From an uncultured bacterium (GTDB lineage Bacteria > Verrucomicrobiota > Lentisphaeria > Victivallales > UBA1829): 64,000 nucleotides of DNA. Of this stretch, positions 1 to 7,289 are shown in pieces (positions within the stretch are counted from its first letter, which is position 1; each line of letters starts with the position of its first letter). The DNA is taken from positions 207,154-271,153 of the forward strand of contig CACYZF010000006.1 of assembly GCA_902778895.1 (NCBI GenBank), written 5' to 3'. The notes beneath the pieces are model-generated. The model was given only the letters and a program-made list of their open reading frames with translations, had not been told where the DNA came from and did not search any database. The translations under genes were made by a program, and so were the position numbers.

Positions 1-122
1 CGTTCGAGCAGCGAATGCAGATGCGCCGGGACACCGGATTCCGGGAGTATCTTTTCCGCGCCGGAGATATGCCGTCCGCCGCATGAAGCGCGCATTTTGA
101 GGGAGAAAAGGTCAGACGGCAT
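1..122 (-). CDS. bioW: 6-carboxyhexanoate--CoA ligase (pimeloyl-CoA synthetase), N-terminal fragment
   Basis: Only the first 40 codons lie in the window; the gene continues past the left edge. The reading begins MPSDLFSLKMRAS and continues through HISGAEKILPESG, which matches the conserved N-terminus of BioW proteins (YSVRMRAS, then HISGGERL.PE). BioW activates free pimelate with ATP and CoA to pimeloyl-CoA, the substrate for BioF. The ATG at 122 overlaps the end of bioA by 11 bases and has a GAGGTG Shine-Dalgarno about ten bases upstream; a later ATG at 95 would remove the conserved FSLKMRAS block. As the fourth gene of bioB-bioD-bioA it implies that the cell makes biotin from pimelate, with bioF probably following. 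The identification rests on a short stretch but the motif is distinctive. Confidence 0.8.
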   Translation of the reverse strand, partial: MPSDLFSLKMRASCGGRHISGAEKILPESGVPAHLHSLLE

Positions 123-1362
123 TTGCAAGGCACCTCATGGCGGACGCGATACGGTCCAGCGCGGTGTTGTCCGTGACGAACGGCGGCATGGTGTAGACGA
201 AGCGGTCGTACGGACGCAGCCAGACGCCTGTTTCCAGCACGATCCGCTGTGTTGTTTTGGGGGAGGGGATTCGGTTGACCTCCAGCACGCCGACAGCCCC
301 GAGGACGCGGACGTCCCGGACGTTCGGACAGTCGCGGCAGGGGGCGAGGGCCGCTTTCAGATGCCTTTCGATTCGGGCGACTTCGGATTCCCAGTCGTAA
401 GAATCAAGCACGTCGAGCGAAGCGCACGCGGCGGCGCAGGCGAGCGGATTAGCCATGAAGGTCGGACCGTGAAGAAATGTTTGAATCGGGGCGGCGACCC
501 GGTCGGACGCGGCTGCGATAGCGAGCGAGACCGTCCCGGCGGTCAGAGCTTTGCCGATGGTCATGATATCGGGCGTGACGCCCGCGTATTCCGAGGCGAA
601 CAGCCTGCCCGTGCGCCCGAATCCCGTGGCGATCTCGTCGAAGATCAGCAGAATGCCGCGTGCCGTGCATGCCGCGCGGAGTTTGCGGAGATATTCCGGA
701 TGATAGAACCACATCGCGTTCGCGCCCTGAAAAATGGGTTCGACGATGACTGCGGCGAGTTCGTCTTCATGCTCGTCCAGCATCGTTTCCATTGAGGCGA
801 AATCCGCGTCGTCCCAGTCGCCGTCGAACCGGCACGAGGGGCGTTCGGCGAAGAATTGTTGAGGGAGAATCCCGTGGAAGATGCGGTGCATGCCGCCGGG
901 GTCGCTGACCGCCATCGCGCCCACGGTGTCGCCATGGTAGCCGCCCTTCAGCGCGGCGATCCGGGAACGTTCCGGGTGTCCGGTCGCGGCCTGATACTGG
1001 ATCGCCATTTTCAGGGCGCATTCGACCGCGATGGAACCTGAATCAGCGTAGAAGTAATGATTGAGACCGCGCGGCATGAGCGCGTTGAGGCGTTCGGCGA
1101 GCTCCATGGCGGGACGATGCGTGAAGCCTGCGAACATCACATGCGGAAGATCCTGTGCCTGACGCCGGATCGCCTCCACGACTTCGGGACGGCTGTGTCC
1201 GTGCGCCGCGCACCACCACGAGGAAATACTGTCGATGAGACGTGTCCCGTCGTCGAGTGTGATATACGCGCCGTCCGAGGCGGACGCGCCCAGCACGGGC
1301 GGCGGCGCGACGGCGGATGCGTACGGATGCCAGAGATTTGCACGGTCAACGGTGTAATCCAT
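112..1362 (-). CDS. bioA: adenosylmethionine--8-amino-7-oxononanoate aminotransferase
   Basis: PLP-dependent aminotransferase that converts 7-keto-8-aminopelargonate to 7,8-diaminopelargonate with S-adenosylmethionine as amino donor. The 416-residue product starts MDYTVDRANLWHPYAS; the Trp-His-Pro-Tyr block is the typical BioA N-terminus. LIFDEIATGFGRTG holds the PLP-binding Asp and IMTIGKALTAGT the Schiff-base Lys, and the C-terminus has VWLRPYDRFVYTMPP as in BioA. A longer reading from 1437 is open, but the ATG at 1362 has a GGGAGG site six bases upstream and keeps only a 17-base overlap with bioD. Second-last visible gene of the biotin operon. Confidence 0.95.
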   Translation of the reverse strand: MDYTVDRANLWHPYASAVAPPPVLGASASDGAYITLDDGTRLIDSISSWWCAAHGHSRPEVVEAIRRQAQDLPHVMFAGFTHRPAMELAERLNALMPRGLNHYFYADSGSIAVECALKMAIQYQAATGHPERSRIAALKGGYHGDTVGAMAVSDPGGMHRIFHGILPQQFFAERPSCRFDGDWDDADFASMETMLDEHEDELAAVIVEPIFQGANAMWFYHPEYLRKLRAACTARGILLIFDEIATGFGRTGRLFASEYAGVTPDIMTIGKALTAGTVSLAIAAASDRVAAPIQTFLHGPTFMANPLACAAACASLDVLDSYDWESEVARIERHLKAALAPCRDCPNVRDVRVLGAVGVLEVNRIPSPKTTQRIVLETGVWLRPYDRFVYTMPPFVTDNTALDRIASAMRCLANAV

Positions 1363-2062
1363 GCAGCGCCTCCCGGAAAATGGGGAAGAAGTCCGGCTGA
1401 GCGGCATCGTCGGACGCGGCGGCGTCTCTTTTGCCAAGGCGGACGAGCTCGGGCGGATATCCGGACTGACGCATGGCGGATGCGATCATGCGAGGCGTAT
1501 CTTCATCGATGACCGGATCGGCTTCGGCGCAGTAATTGTAAACGACTCCGGCGAGGTCCATGTCACGGTGCTTCAGCGCCTCAATCGAGAGGAGTGCGTG
1601 GTTCAGAGCGCCGAGCTTGCCGGAACACACCAGGATGACCGGCCAGAGCTCTGCGGCGGCAAAGTCGATTGTCAGGTATGTTTCCGTGAGCGGTACGGCA
1701 AGTCCGCCCGCGCCTTCGACCAGCGTGACGTCGTACTTTGCGGAAACCTGCCGGACGCAGTCGGAGATGCGGTCCGTGTCGACGGCGCGGTGTTCGAGCT
1801 TGGCCGCCAGATGCGGCGAGGCGGGAAATTCGAAAATCTGCGGAGCGGTCAGCCCGGCGGCATCTTCCGGGAGCGGCGGGATGCCCATGATCGTACGGTG
1901 CATGTCGAGGTCCTCGGAGAAGCCGCGGCATCCGGTCTGGACCAGCTTGACCGTGGCGACTGAGAGGTGTTTGCCGAGCAGCCAGCGCGCCATGACCCCG
2001 GTCACGATGGTCTTGCCGACGCCGGTATCAATGCCGGAAACGAAGTAGATATAGTGTGACAT
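1346..2062 (-). CDS. bioD: dethiobiotin synthetase
   Basis: ATP-dependent carboxylase that closes the ureido ring to give dethiobiotin. The 238-residue protein has the P-loop GIDTGVGKTIVTG at residues 9-21, KLVQTG with the substrate-binding Lys, and VEGAGGLAVPL, all diagnostic of BioD. It starts one base after the bioB stop and overlaps bioA by 17 bases, so the three are translationally coupled. Length and motifs are normal for the family. Confidence 0.95.
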   Translation of the reverse strand: MSHYIYFVSGIDTGVGKTIVTGVMARWLLGKHLSVATVKLVQTGCRGFSEDLDMHRTIMGIPPLPEDAAGLTAPQIFEFPASPHLAAKLEHRAVDTDRISDCVRQVSAKYDVTLVEGAGGLAVPLTETYLTIDFAAAELWPVILVCSGKLGALNHALLSIEALKHRDMDLAGVVYNYCAEADPVIDEDTPRMIASAMRQSGYPPELVRLGKRDAAASDDAAQPDFFPIFREALHGLHR

Positions 2063-2063
2063 G

Positions 2064-3071
2064 TCACTCTTCTCCGCCGAAGCCGCCGAGCGCGCCGGCG
2101 AACTCGCGATCCTGCGTGATCTCCCGTCCGCGCGTGGTCAGATAGCCGCCCGTCATGAGGCTGTTCAGGCCGGAGAGCATCAGAAGCCCCTGGAAATCCT
2201 TCATGACCGTCTCGCGTCCGGCGCAGAATTTGAGCTCCTTCGTCGGATTGACGAGGCGGAACAGTGCGAATGTCTTCGCGGCGTCCGCGGGCGTTACGGG
2301 CGCATTGTGTTCGAGCGGAGTGCCGGGGATCGGCAGGAGGATGTTCAGCGGCGTGCCCTCCACGTCCAGCTCGCGGATCGCGAACGCCATGTCCACGCGG
2401 TCGGCCCAGGTCTCGCCCAGTCCGAAAATGCCGCCCGTGCAGTTCGTGATGCCGTACTTTTTCATCAGGCGGATCGTCTCGATCTTCTGCTCGATCGTGT
2501 GCGTGGTGGCGATGAGGTCGGCATAGCGCGCCGGACTGGTCTGCAGATTCATGTTGTAGCGCCATACATGGTGTTCCGCGAGGAGCTTCACACATTCCTC
2601 GGAGAGGATGCCGAGCGAGGCGCAGAGCCTCATGTCCGGGTAGTTCGCGTGCAGGAGATCGAGCGTGTCGAGGATGACCTGGAAGTCCCTGTCGGGTTTC
2701 TCCCAGCCTCGTCCGCTGGTCACGTAGCCGAACGTGCGGACGCCCTCGGCGTAGACTTTTCCGGCGGCTTCAAGCACGGCTTCCGGCGCGAGAATGGGAT
2801 AGGTGTCGATCCCGGTGCGGTGCGAGGCGCTCTGGGCGCAGAATTTGCAGTTCTCGCAGCATTTGCCGGACTTCGCGTTGATGATGGAACAGCTGTTGAC
2901 CTCGGGCGCGAATTTCAGCCGGACCTTGTTCGCGAGGGAGATCAAATCGAGCAGGTCGGCGCCGTGGATCGTTTCGGCGATGGCAAGCGCATCGGCGCGG
3001 GAGATGGAGTGACCGTCCAGGACGGAATACGCTTTGCGGATGAGCGGATGGATGAGGTTGTCGGGATTCAT
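2064..3071 (-). CDS. bioB: biotin synthase (radical SAM)
   Basis: Radical-SAM enzyme inserting sulfur into dethiobiotin. The 335-residue protein carries the CX3CX2C cluster motif (CCENCKFC near residue 55) followed by AQSASH, and the conserved YNMNLQTSP and GGIFGLGE blocks that bind SAM and line the barrel. The auxiliary [2Fe-2S] cluster region (CASLGIL, KYGITNCTGG) is also present. The ATG has an AGGAG site six bases upstream. It is the first gene of the leftward bio operon and faces the divergent LysR regulator across 167 bases. Confidence 0.96.
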   Translation of the reverse strand: MNPDNLIHPLIRKAYSVLDGHSISRADALAIAETIHGADLLDLISLANKVRLKFAPEVNSCSIINAKSGKCCENCKFCAQSASHRTGIDTYPILAPEAVLEAAGKVYAEGVRTFGYVTSGRGWEKPDRDFQVILDTLDLLHANYPDMRLCASLGILSEECVKLLAEHHVWRYNMNLQTSPARYADLIATTHTIEQKIETIRLMKKYGITNCTGGIFGLGETWADRVDMAFAIRELDVEGTPLNILLPIPGTPLEHNAPVTPADAAKTFALFRLVNPTKELKFCAGRETVMKDFQGLLMLSGLNSLMTGGYLTTRGREITQDREFAGALGGFGGEE

Positions 3072-3118
3072 ATGCGGCTCCTGAAAAAGGGTAGGGTGGT
3101 TTCAAAAAGTCAAATATA

Positions 3119-3170
3119 AATATAGCCCGTGTGTACCAAAACTGAAAATAATCAATCAGCATAGATTGAT
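3119..3170 (-). promoter_or_regulatory. bio operon promoter with palindromic LysR-type operator
   Basis: On the minus strand a good -10 (TATATT, 3124-3119) lies 17 bases from a poor -35 (TTTCAG, 3147-3142). Three bases further upstream is a perfect inverted repeat ATCAATC-N6-GATTGAT (3151-3170). A weak -35 with a dyad abutting it is the arrangement expected for a LysR-type activator site, and the LysR gene diverges from this region. Motifs are seen; the regulatory role is inferred. Confidence 0.6.
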
Positions 3171-3238
3171 AATGAAAAGTTATGGATGTATAGTATATAC
3201 GGTAAAAGATTCTATAAAACCACGATTTAGGGTGTGAT

Positions 3239-4153
3239 ATGATCGAACGAAGCCTGAAACTCTTCCGCACGGCGGCCGCTGTGTGCAATTTTACGGAGGT
3301 CGCCGCGATGAGCGGGATGACCCAGCCGAACGTCACGAAGCAGATCGCAAATCTGGAGCGGCGTCTCGGCGTGCAGCTCTTTCAGCGCACGGGGCGCACC
3401 GTGCGCCTCTCGCCCGCGGGCGAGATCCTGCGCGACGAGTGCGAACACCTGTTCGCCGTGGAGGCGGACATCCTGCGGAAACTGCGGAGCGCGAACGAAC
3501 GGAGCCGGTCGTATTTCGTTGGGGGGACGTCTACCGCCGGGAGTTTCCTGCTGATCGGCATGAACGCCGTGTACCAGAAGGAGCATCCGAACCGCGCGCT
3601 TCACCTGAAGATCGAACGTCCGGAGGTGCTTCACCGGATGCTTGCGGCGGGCGAACTCGTGCTGGCGCTGACCGATGCGCCGTACGACCGCGCCTATTTC
3701 CTGTCCGAACCGTACTGCATGGACCGGCTGACCCCGGTTTTCGCACCAGGTTACCTCAAACGGAAGACATTTTCACTGGGCGACTACATCCGCGGGGGTG
3801 GGACGTTCATCCTGGATGAATCGGGATCCGGTGGCCGTGCGGAGCTGGAACGGTTCGTGCGCGAACACGGCCTGCCGGAGATCGACCCAGCGAAGATCAC
3901 GGAGGTGTGTTCGCTCGATGCCGTGAAGATCCTGGTGCAGGCGGGCGGCGGCATCTCGGTGCTCTCGGAACTCGCCGTTGAGAATGAAGTGAAGGCGAGC
4001 GTGCTTCAGACCGGGGTGTTCGGCGAGGGGGATATCCTGCGTCGCGTGGACTTCATCTACACGGCGGACGGTGACCAGCGGTTCATCCACGAGTTCATCG
4101 GCTTCAGCCGGAAACATATCGGGCGTTCCCTGATCCGCGTCCCGGAGCGGTAG
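3239..4153 (+). CDS. LysR-family transcriptional regulator, probable biotin-operon regulator
   Basis: 304 residues. The N-terminal winged helix-turn-helix (residues 5-63) contains NFTEVAAMSGMTQPNVTKQIANLE and the typical wing LGVQLFQRTGRTVRLSPAGE. The rest is a LysR substrate-binding domain with no specific ligand signature that I recognise. It is transcribed divergently from bioBDAW, and a perfect dyad lies between them, so biotin synthesis is the obvious target. LysR-type control of biotin genes is uncommon compared with BirA, BioR and BioQ. The function is inferred from context only. Confidence 0.85.
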   Translation: MIERSLKLFRTAAAVCNFTEVAAMSGMTQPNVTKQIANLERRLGVQLFQRTGRTVRLSPAGEILRDECEHLFAVEADILRKLRSANERSRSYFVGGTSTAGSFLLIGMNAVYQKEHPNRALHLKIERPEVLHRMLAAGELVLALTDAPYDRAYFLSEPYCMDRLTPVFAPGYLKRKTFSLGDYIRGGGTFILDESGSGGRAELERFVREHGLPEIDPAKITEVCSLDAVKILVQAGGGISVLSELAVENEVKASVLQTGVFGEGDILRRVDFIYTADGDQRFIHEFIGFSRKHIGRSLIRVPER

Positions 4154-4181
4154 TTTTCGTCCGTTTTTTCTCCGGTGCAGG

Positions 4182-4210
4182 TTGACAAACGCGCGAATCC
4201 GTGGTATTGT
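4182..4210 (+). promoter_or_regulatory. sigma-70-type promoter for the TPR/DUF4037 pair
   Basis: A perfect -35 TTGACA (4182-4187), exact 17-base spacer and -10 TATTGT (4205-4210), with the start codon 40 bases downstream. Confidence 0.75.
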
Positions 4211-4221
4211 TTACCGAATCA

Positions 4222-4243
4222 TAGACTAGGAGTAGACTAGGAG
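4222..4243 (+). repeat. 11-bp tandem duplication containing the Shine-Dalgarno site
   Basis: TAGACTAGGAG occurs twice head to tail (4222-4232 and 4233-4243). Each copy carries an AGGAG, so the leader has two consecutive ribosome-binding cores; the second is correctly spaced (seven bases) from the ATG at 4251. Confidence 0.8.
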
Positions 4244-4250
4244 AGAGAAT

Positions 4251-5186
4251 ATGACGATCGACCCCGAAGATTATCTGGAGCCGCGATGCCCGCTGGAAGA
4301 GCCCTGCGGATGCAGGCATGAACACGCGCACGGCAGCGGCCCCGGCGCGGAATATTCGCACGGAAACGGCTGCGATTGCGGCCACGACCATGAGGATGAC
4401 TGCTGCTGCGACCATGCCCACGATGCGATGCCGCACCGGAACCAGCCGAGGCGCATCCCGATGCAGGAAGTCATTCAGGAGTGCGACCGGCTGTTCAATT
4501 CGGAGAAGATGGTCGAGCTCGGCGAACACCTCCGCAAGTGGCGCGAGGAGGCGCGGCGCATCGGCGACCGCGAGGCCGAACTCGGCATCCTGAGCGAGCT
4601 TATGGGTCATTACCGGATGACGGGCGACCGCGAACGCGGCCTGATGGCAGTGCGCGACGGATTCGCGCTGCTGGGGTATGTCGGAATCGCGGGGAGCGTT
4701 ACCGCCGGGACCATCCTCATCAACGGCGCGACCGCGCTGCAGGCGTTCGGCGACATCGACGGGGCGTTGAATTATTACAAAGAGGCGTTCCGGTGCTACG
4801 GTTCGTACCTCGACCCGAATGACTGGCGGTTCGCCGGACTGCTCAACAATATGGCGGCGGCGTACGCGGCGAAACACGACGTGAAGTACGCCGAGGCGTA
4901 TTACCGCAAGGCGCTGGACGTGCTGAAGGCGTGCGGAAACCTGATGGACGCGGCGGTTACGCACGTGAACCTGGCGCAGATGTACGCGGCGGAGGACCGT
5001 TCCGACCCGCGGGTCGCGTCCGAACTTGAGCTTGCCGTGGCGTGTTTCGACGACCCGGCGGCGGTTCACGACGGATATTACGCCCACACCTGCCGCAAAT
5101 GCGCCTCGGCGTTCGGTCCGCTCGGATTCCCGGAGGTCGAGGAAGAACTCAACTGGCGCGCGGATGAGTATTATGCGGGGAATTGA
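4251..5186 (+). CDS. His/Cys-rich N-terminus plus TPR-repeat protein
   Basis: 311 residues. Residues 1-65 are extremely rich in His, Cys, Asp and Gly (for example CGHDHEDDCCCDHAHD), which looks like a metal-binding tail. Residues 70-300 are helical and TPR-like, with NMAAAYAAKHDVKYAEAYYRKALDVLK and VNLAQMYAAEDR as the clearest repeats, and a final pair of cysteines in YAHTCRKCASAFG. It overlaps the next gene by 23 bases, so the two products probably act together. TPR-plus-DUF4037 pairs are familiar from anaerobe genomes, but their function is not known to me. A metal-carrier or metal-sensing role for the tail is inference. Confidence 0.75.
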   Translation: MTIDPEDYLEPRCPLEEPCGCRHEHAHGSGPGAEYSHGNGCDCGHDHEDDCCCDHAHDAMPHRNQPRRIPMQEVIQECDRLFNSEKMVELGEHLRKWREEARRIGDREAELGILSELMGHYRMTGDRERGLMAVRDGFALLGYVGIAGSVTAGTILINGATALQAFGDIDGALNYYKEAFRCYGSYLDPNDWRFAGLLNNMAAAYAAKHDVKYAEAYYRKALDVLKACGNLMDAAVTHVNLAQMYAAEDRSDPRVASELELAVACFDDPAAVHDGYYAHTCRKCASAFGPLGFPEVEEELNWRADEYYAGN

Positions 5187-6108
5187 CGCGGCGCGGCAGT
5201 GGTACGAGTCGGCGGGCGCGCCGATGCTGGAACGCGAGTTCGGCGATGTCGTCTCGCGGATCGCCGTCGGACGCGCCGGGCACGGCTCGGAGTGTTTCGG
5301 CTACGACGACGCGGTGTCGCGCGACCACGATTATTTCACCAGGTTTCAGCTCTGGATCACGGAGGAGGACGAACGCGAATTCGGGTTCCGGCTGGAACGC
5401 GCGTATGCACGATTGAAGAAGGATTTTCCGCCCGACGGGGAGGGGGCTGGTACAGGCAGCAGCGAGCTCGGCGACGCCGAGGATGGCGTGATCGTGATCG
5501 GCGATTTCTACCGGCGGCATCTGGGATTCCCCGGCGCGCCGCAGAACTGGCGCCAGTGGCTCTACACCCCGGACCATGCGTTCGCCGAAGCGGTCAACGG
5601 CGCGGTGTTCCGCGACGACCTCGGCGTCTTTTCCGGTATCCGCGACACGATCCTGAACGGCATGCCGGAGGACGTGAGGAGGAAGAAGATCGCCGCGCGG
5701 GCCGTCTTCATGGCGCAAAGCGGGCAGTACAACTACATGCGGTGCCTGCGGCACGGCGAACCCGGGGCTGCGGCGCTCGCACTGGACGAATTCGTGCGGA
5801 ACGCCGCGCAGATGGTGTTCCTGCTGAACTGCCGGTTTGCGCCATACTACAAATGGGTGTTCCGCGCGATGCGGGACCTGCCGAAGCTCGGCGGATTGTC
5901 CGGCAACTTGACGGCTCTGCTGACCGGACACGAAAGCGATTCGGTGAAGATGGAACGGATCGAGGCGTTCTGCGCCGAGATCGCGACCGAACTCCGCGCG
6001 CAGGGCTTGAGCGACAGTGAGGACGTCTATTTGGAGCCGCACGCGTTCGCCGTGCAGTCCGGCATCATCGACCAAGAGATCCGCGCCCTGCACATCATGG
6101 AAGGCTGA
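5164..6108 (+). CDS. DUF4037 domain protein, nucleotidyltransferase-fold
   Basis: 314 residues from the ATG at 5164 (a second in-frame ATG is at 5173); longer upstream readings are only the shadow of the TPR gene. Residues near 30-50 read GHGSECFGYDDAVSRDHDY, a Gly-Ser plus Asp-His-Asp arrangement reminiscent of the catalytic GS...DxD of polymerase-beta-like nucleotidyltransferases. The remainder is helical with a WRQWLYTPDHAF block typical of DUF4037. It is translationally coupled to the preceding TPR protein. Substrate unknown; antibiotic- or RNA-modifying nucleotidyl transfer are both possible. Confidence 0.75.
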   Translation: MSIMRGIDAARQWYESAGAPMLEREFGDVVSRIAVGRAGHGSECFGYDDAVSRDHDYFTRFQLWITEEDEREFGFRLERAYARLKKDFPPDGEGAGTGSSELGDAEDGVIVIGDFYRRHLGFPGAPQNWRQWLYTPDHAFAEAVNGAVFRDDLGVFSGIRDTILNGMPEDVRRKKIAARAVFMAQSGQYNYMRCLRHGEPGAAALALDEFVRNAAQMVFLLNCRFAPYYKWVFRAMRDLPKLGGLSGNLTALLTGHESDSVKMERIEAFCAEIATELRAQGLSDSEDVYLEPHAFAVQSGIIDQEIRALHIMEG

Positions 6109-6133
6109 AAGGGCGGTTCCGTTCCGTCCCGAC

Positions 6134-6162
6134 TTGTAAAACCTACCGCGACGGTGTATTTT
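6134..6162 (+). promoter_or_regulatory. promoter for the DMT transporter
   Basis: TTGTAA (6134-6139), 17-base spacer, TATTTT (6157-6162), about 57 bases before the chosen ATG. Confidence 0.6.
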
Positions 6163-6218
6163 ATTAGGATGCCCTGTTTGTTTTTTTGACAGGGGAAACG
6201 CCGAAAGAAAAACCGTCC

Positions 6219-7136
6219 ATGTTAGCCAGAGAAATCACGAAAAAAGCCCTGTTCACGGGATGCCTGTGTGCCGCCGGCGCGGAGATCCTGCACGGCATGA
6301 GCTATGCCTTCACCAAGCAGTCGACGAACATGGCGGGCGTCTTTTTCATCCTCGGCTGGCGGTTCCTGATCGCCGCCGCCGTGATGACGCTCTGCATCGC
6401 CGCCGGGCTCATTAAGGTCCGTTACAAGGGCAAGCCGCTGATGCCGCTCCTGCGCGTGATCCTGCTCTGCCCGTGCGTGTATTTCCTGGGGGAGACGCTC
6501 GGCATCAGCCGGACCACGTCCACGGAGTGCGGCATTTTTGTGGCGAGCATCCCGGTCGTCTCGCTGATCCTGTCCGCCGTGCTCCTGAAAAACCGCCCGT
6601 CGCGGATTCAGGTCGCGGGCATCGTGACCACGCTGATCGGCATGGTTACGTGCGTAACGGCGGTCGGCATGACGTCCAGCCTGTCCGTGCCGGGGTACCT
6701 CTTCATGTCGCTCGGCGTGATCTCCTATTCCCTGTATTTCATCTACGTCGAGAAGGCGTCCGTCTACACGAGCATGGAGCTGGCGTACGCCATGCAGATT
6801 TCCGGGGCGGCGCTGTTCACGGCGCTGGCGCTGCTCGAAGCGCTCCACGACGGGAACGTCGGGACGCTCGTCGCACTGCCGTTCCAGAATCGGGGTTTCC
6901 TGATTGCCGTGCTGTACCTCGGGATCGGGTGCTCCGTTTTCGCGTTCTGGCTCTCGAACGCCGCCATCGAAAAGCTCGGCGTGAACCGGGCGGCGTCGTT
7001 CATCGGCGTCGCCACGCTGGTGTCCGTGCTGACCGGCACGCTGATGCTCCGGGAACCCCTCACGCCCGTTCAGATCGTCGGCGCGGTCCTGATTGTGCTC
7101 GGCGTCTACATGGCGAACGCCGGTCGCGCGCGCTGA
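6219..7136 (+). CDS. EamA/DMT-superfamily transporter
   Basis: 305-residue integral membrane protein with about ten hydrophobic helices arranged as two EamA repeats (for example PLLRVILLCPCVYFLGETLG and the C-terminal TPVQIVGAVLIVLGVYM). This is the drug/metabolite transporter fold, exporting small metabolites or amino acids; the substrate cannot be told from sequence. An upstream TTG at 6186 is open, but the ATG at 6219 begins the hydrophilic MLAREITKKAL leader usual for this family. It stands alone between two promoters. Confidence 0.88.
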   Translation: MLAREITKKALFTGCLCAAGAEILHGMSYAFTKQSTNMAGVFFILGWRFLIAAAVMTLCIAAGLIKVRYKGKPLMPLLRVILLCPCVYFLGETLGISRTTSTECGIFVASIPVVSLILSAVLLKNRPSRIQVAGIVTTLIGMVTCVTAVGMTSSLSVPGYLFMSLGVISYSLYFIYVEKASVYTSMELAYAMQISGAALFTALALLEALHDGNVGTLVALPFQNRGFLIAVLYLGIGCSVFAFWLSNAAIEKLGVNRAASFIGVATLVSVLTGTLMLREPLTPVQIVGAVLIVLGVYMANAGRAR

Positions 7137-7219
7137 AGGAAGTCCGGTCGTAACGATTGTGTCATGGATTGAGTTTTTTCGATTGCTCATAAAAAAAAGA
7201 ATAAACATCTTTTTGGAAC

Positions 7220-7248
7220 TTGAAAAAACGAAAGATATGTGCTACCGT
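7220..7248 (+). promoter_or_regulatory. promoter for the SUKH/GNAT pair
   Basis: TTGAAA (7220-7225), 17-base spacer, TACCGT (7243-7248), 41 bases before the start codon of the SUKH gene. Confidence 0.5.
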
Positions 7249-7289
7249 ATTCGAGATCGTATCTTTCACGTTACCTTGGAGAAACTGAA

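Noticed and set aside
6186..6218. TTG start eleven codons upstream for the DMT transporter
   Set aside because: It would add a polar leader not typical of EamA proteins; the ATG at 6219 fits better, although neither has a strong Shine-Dalgarno.
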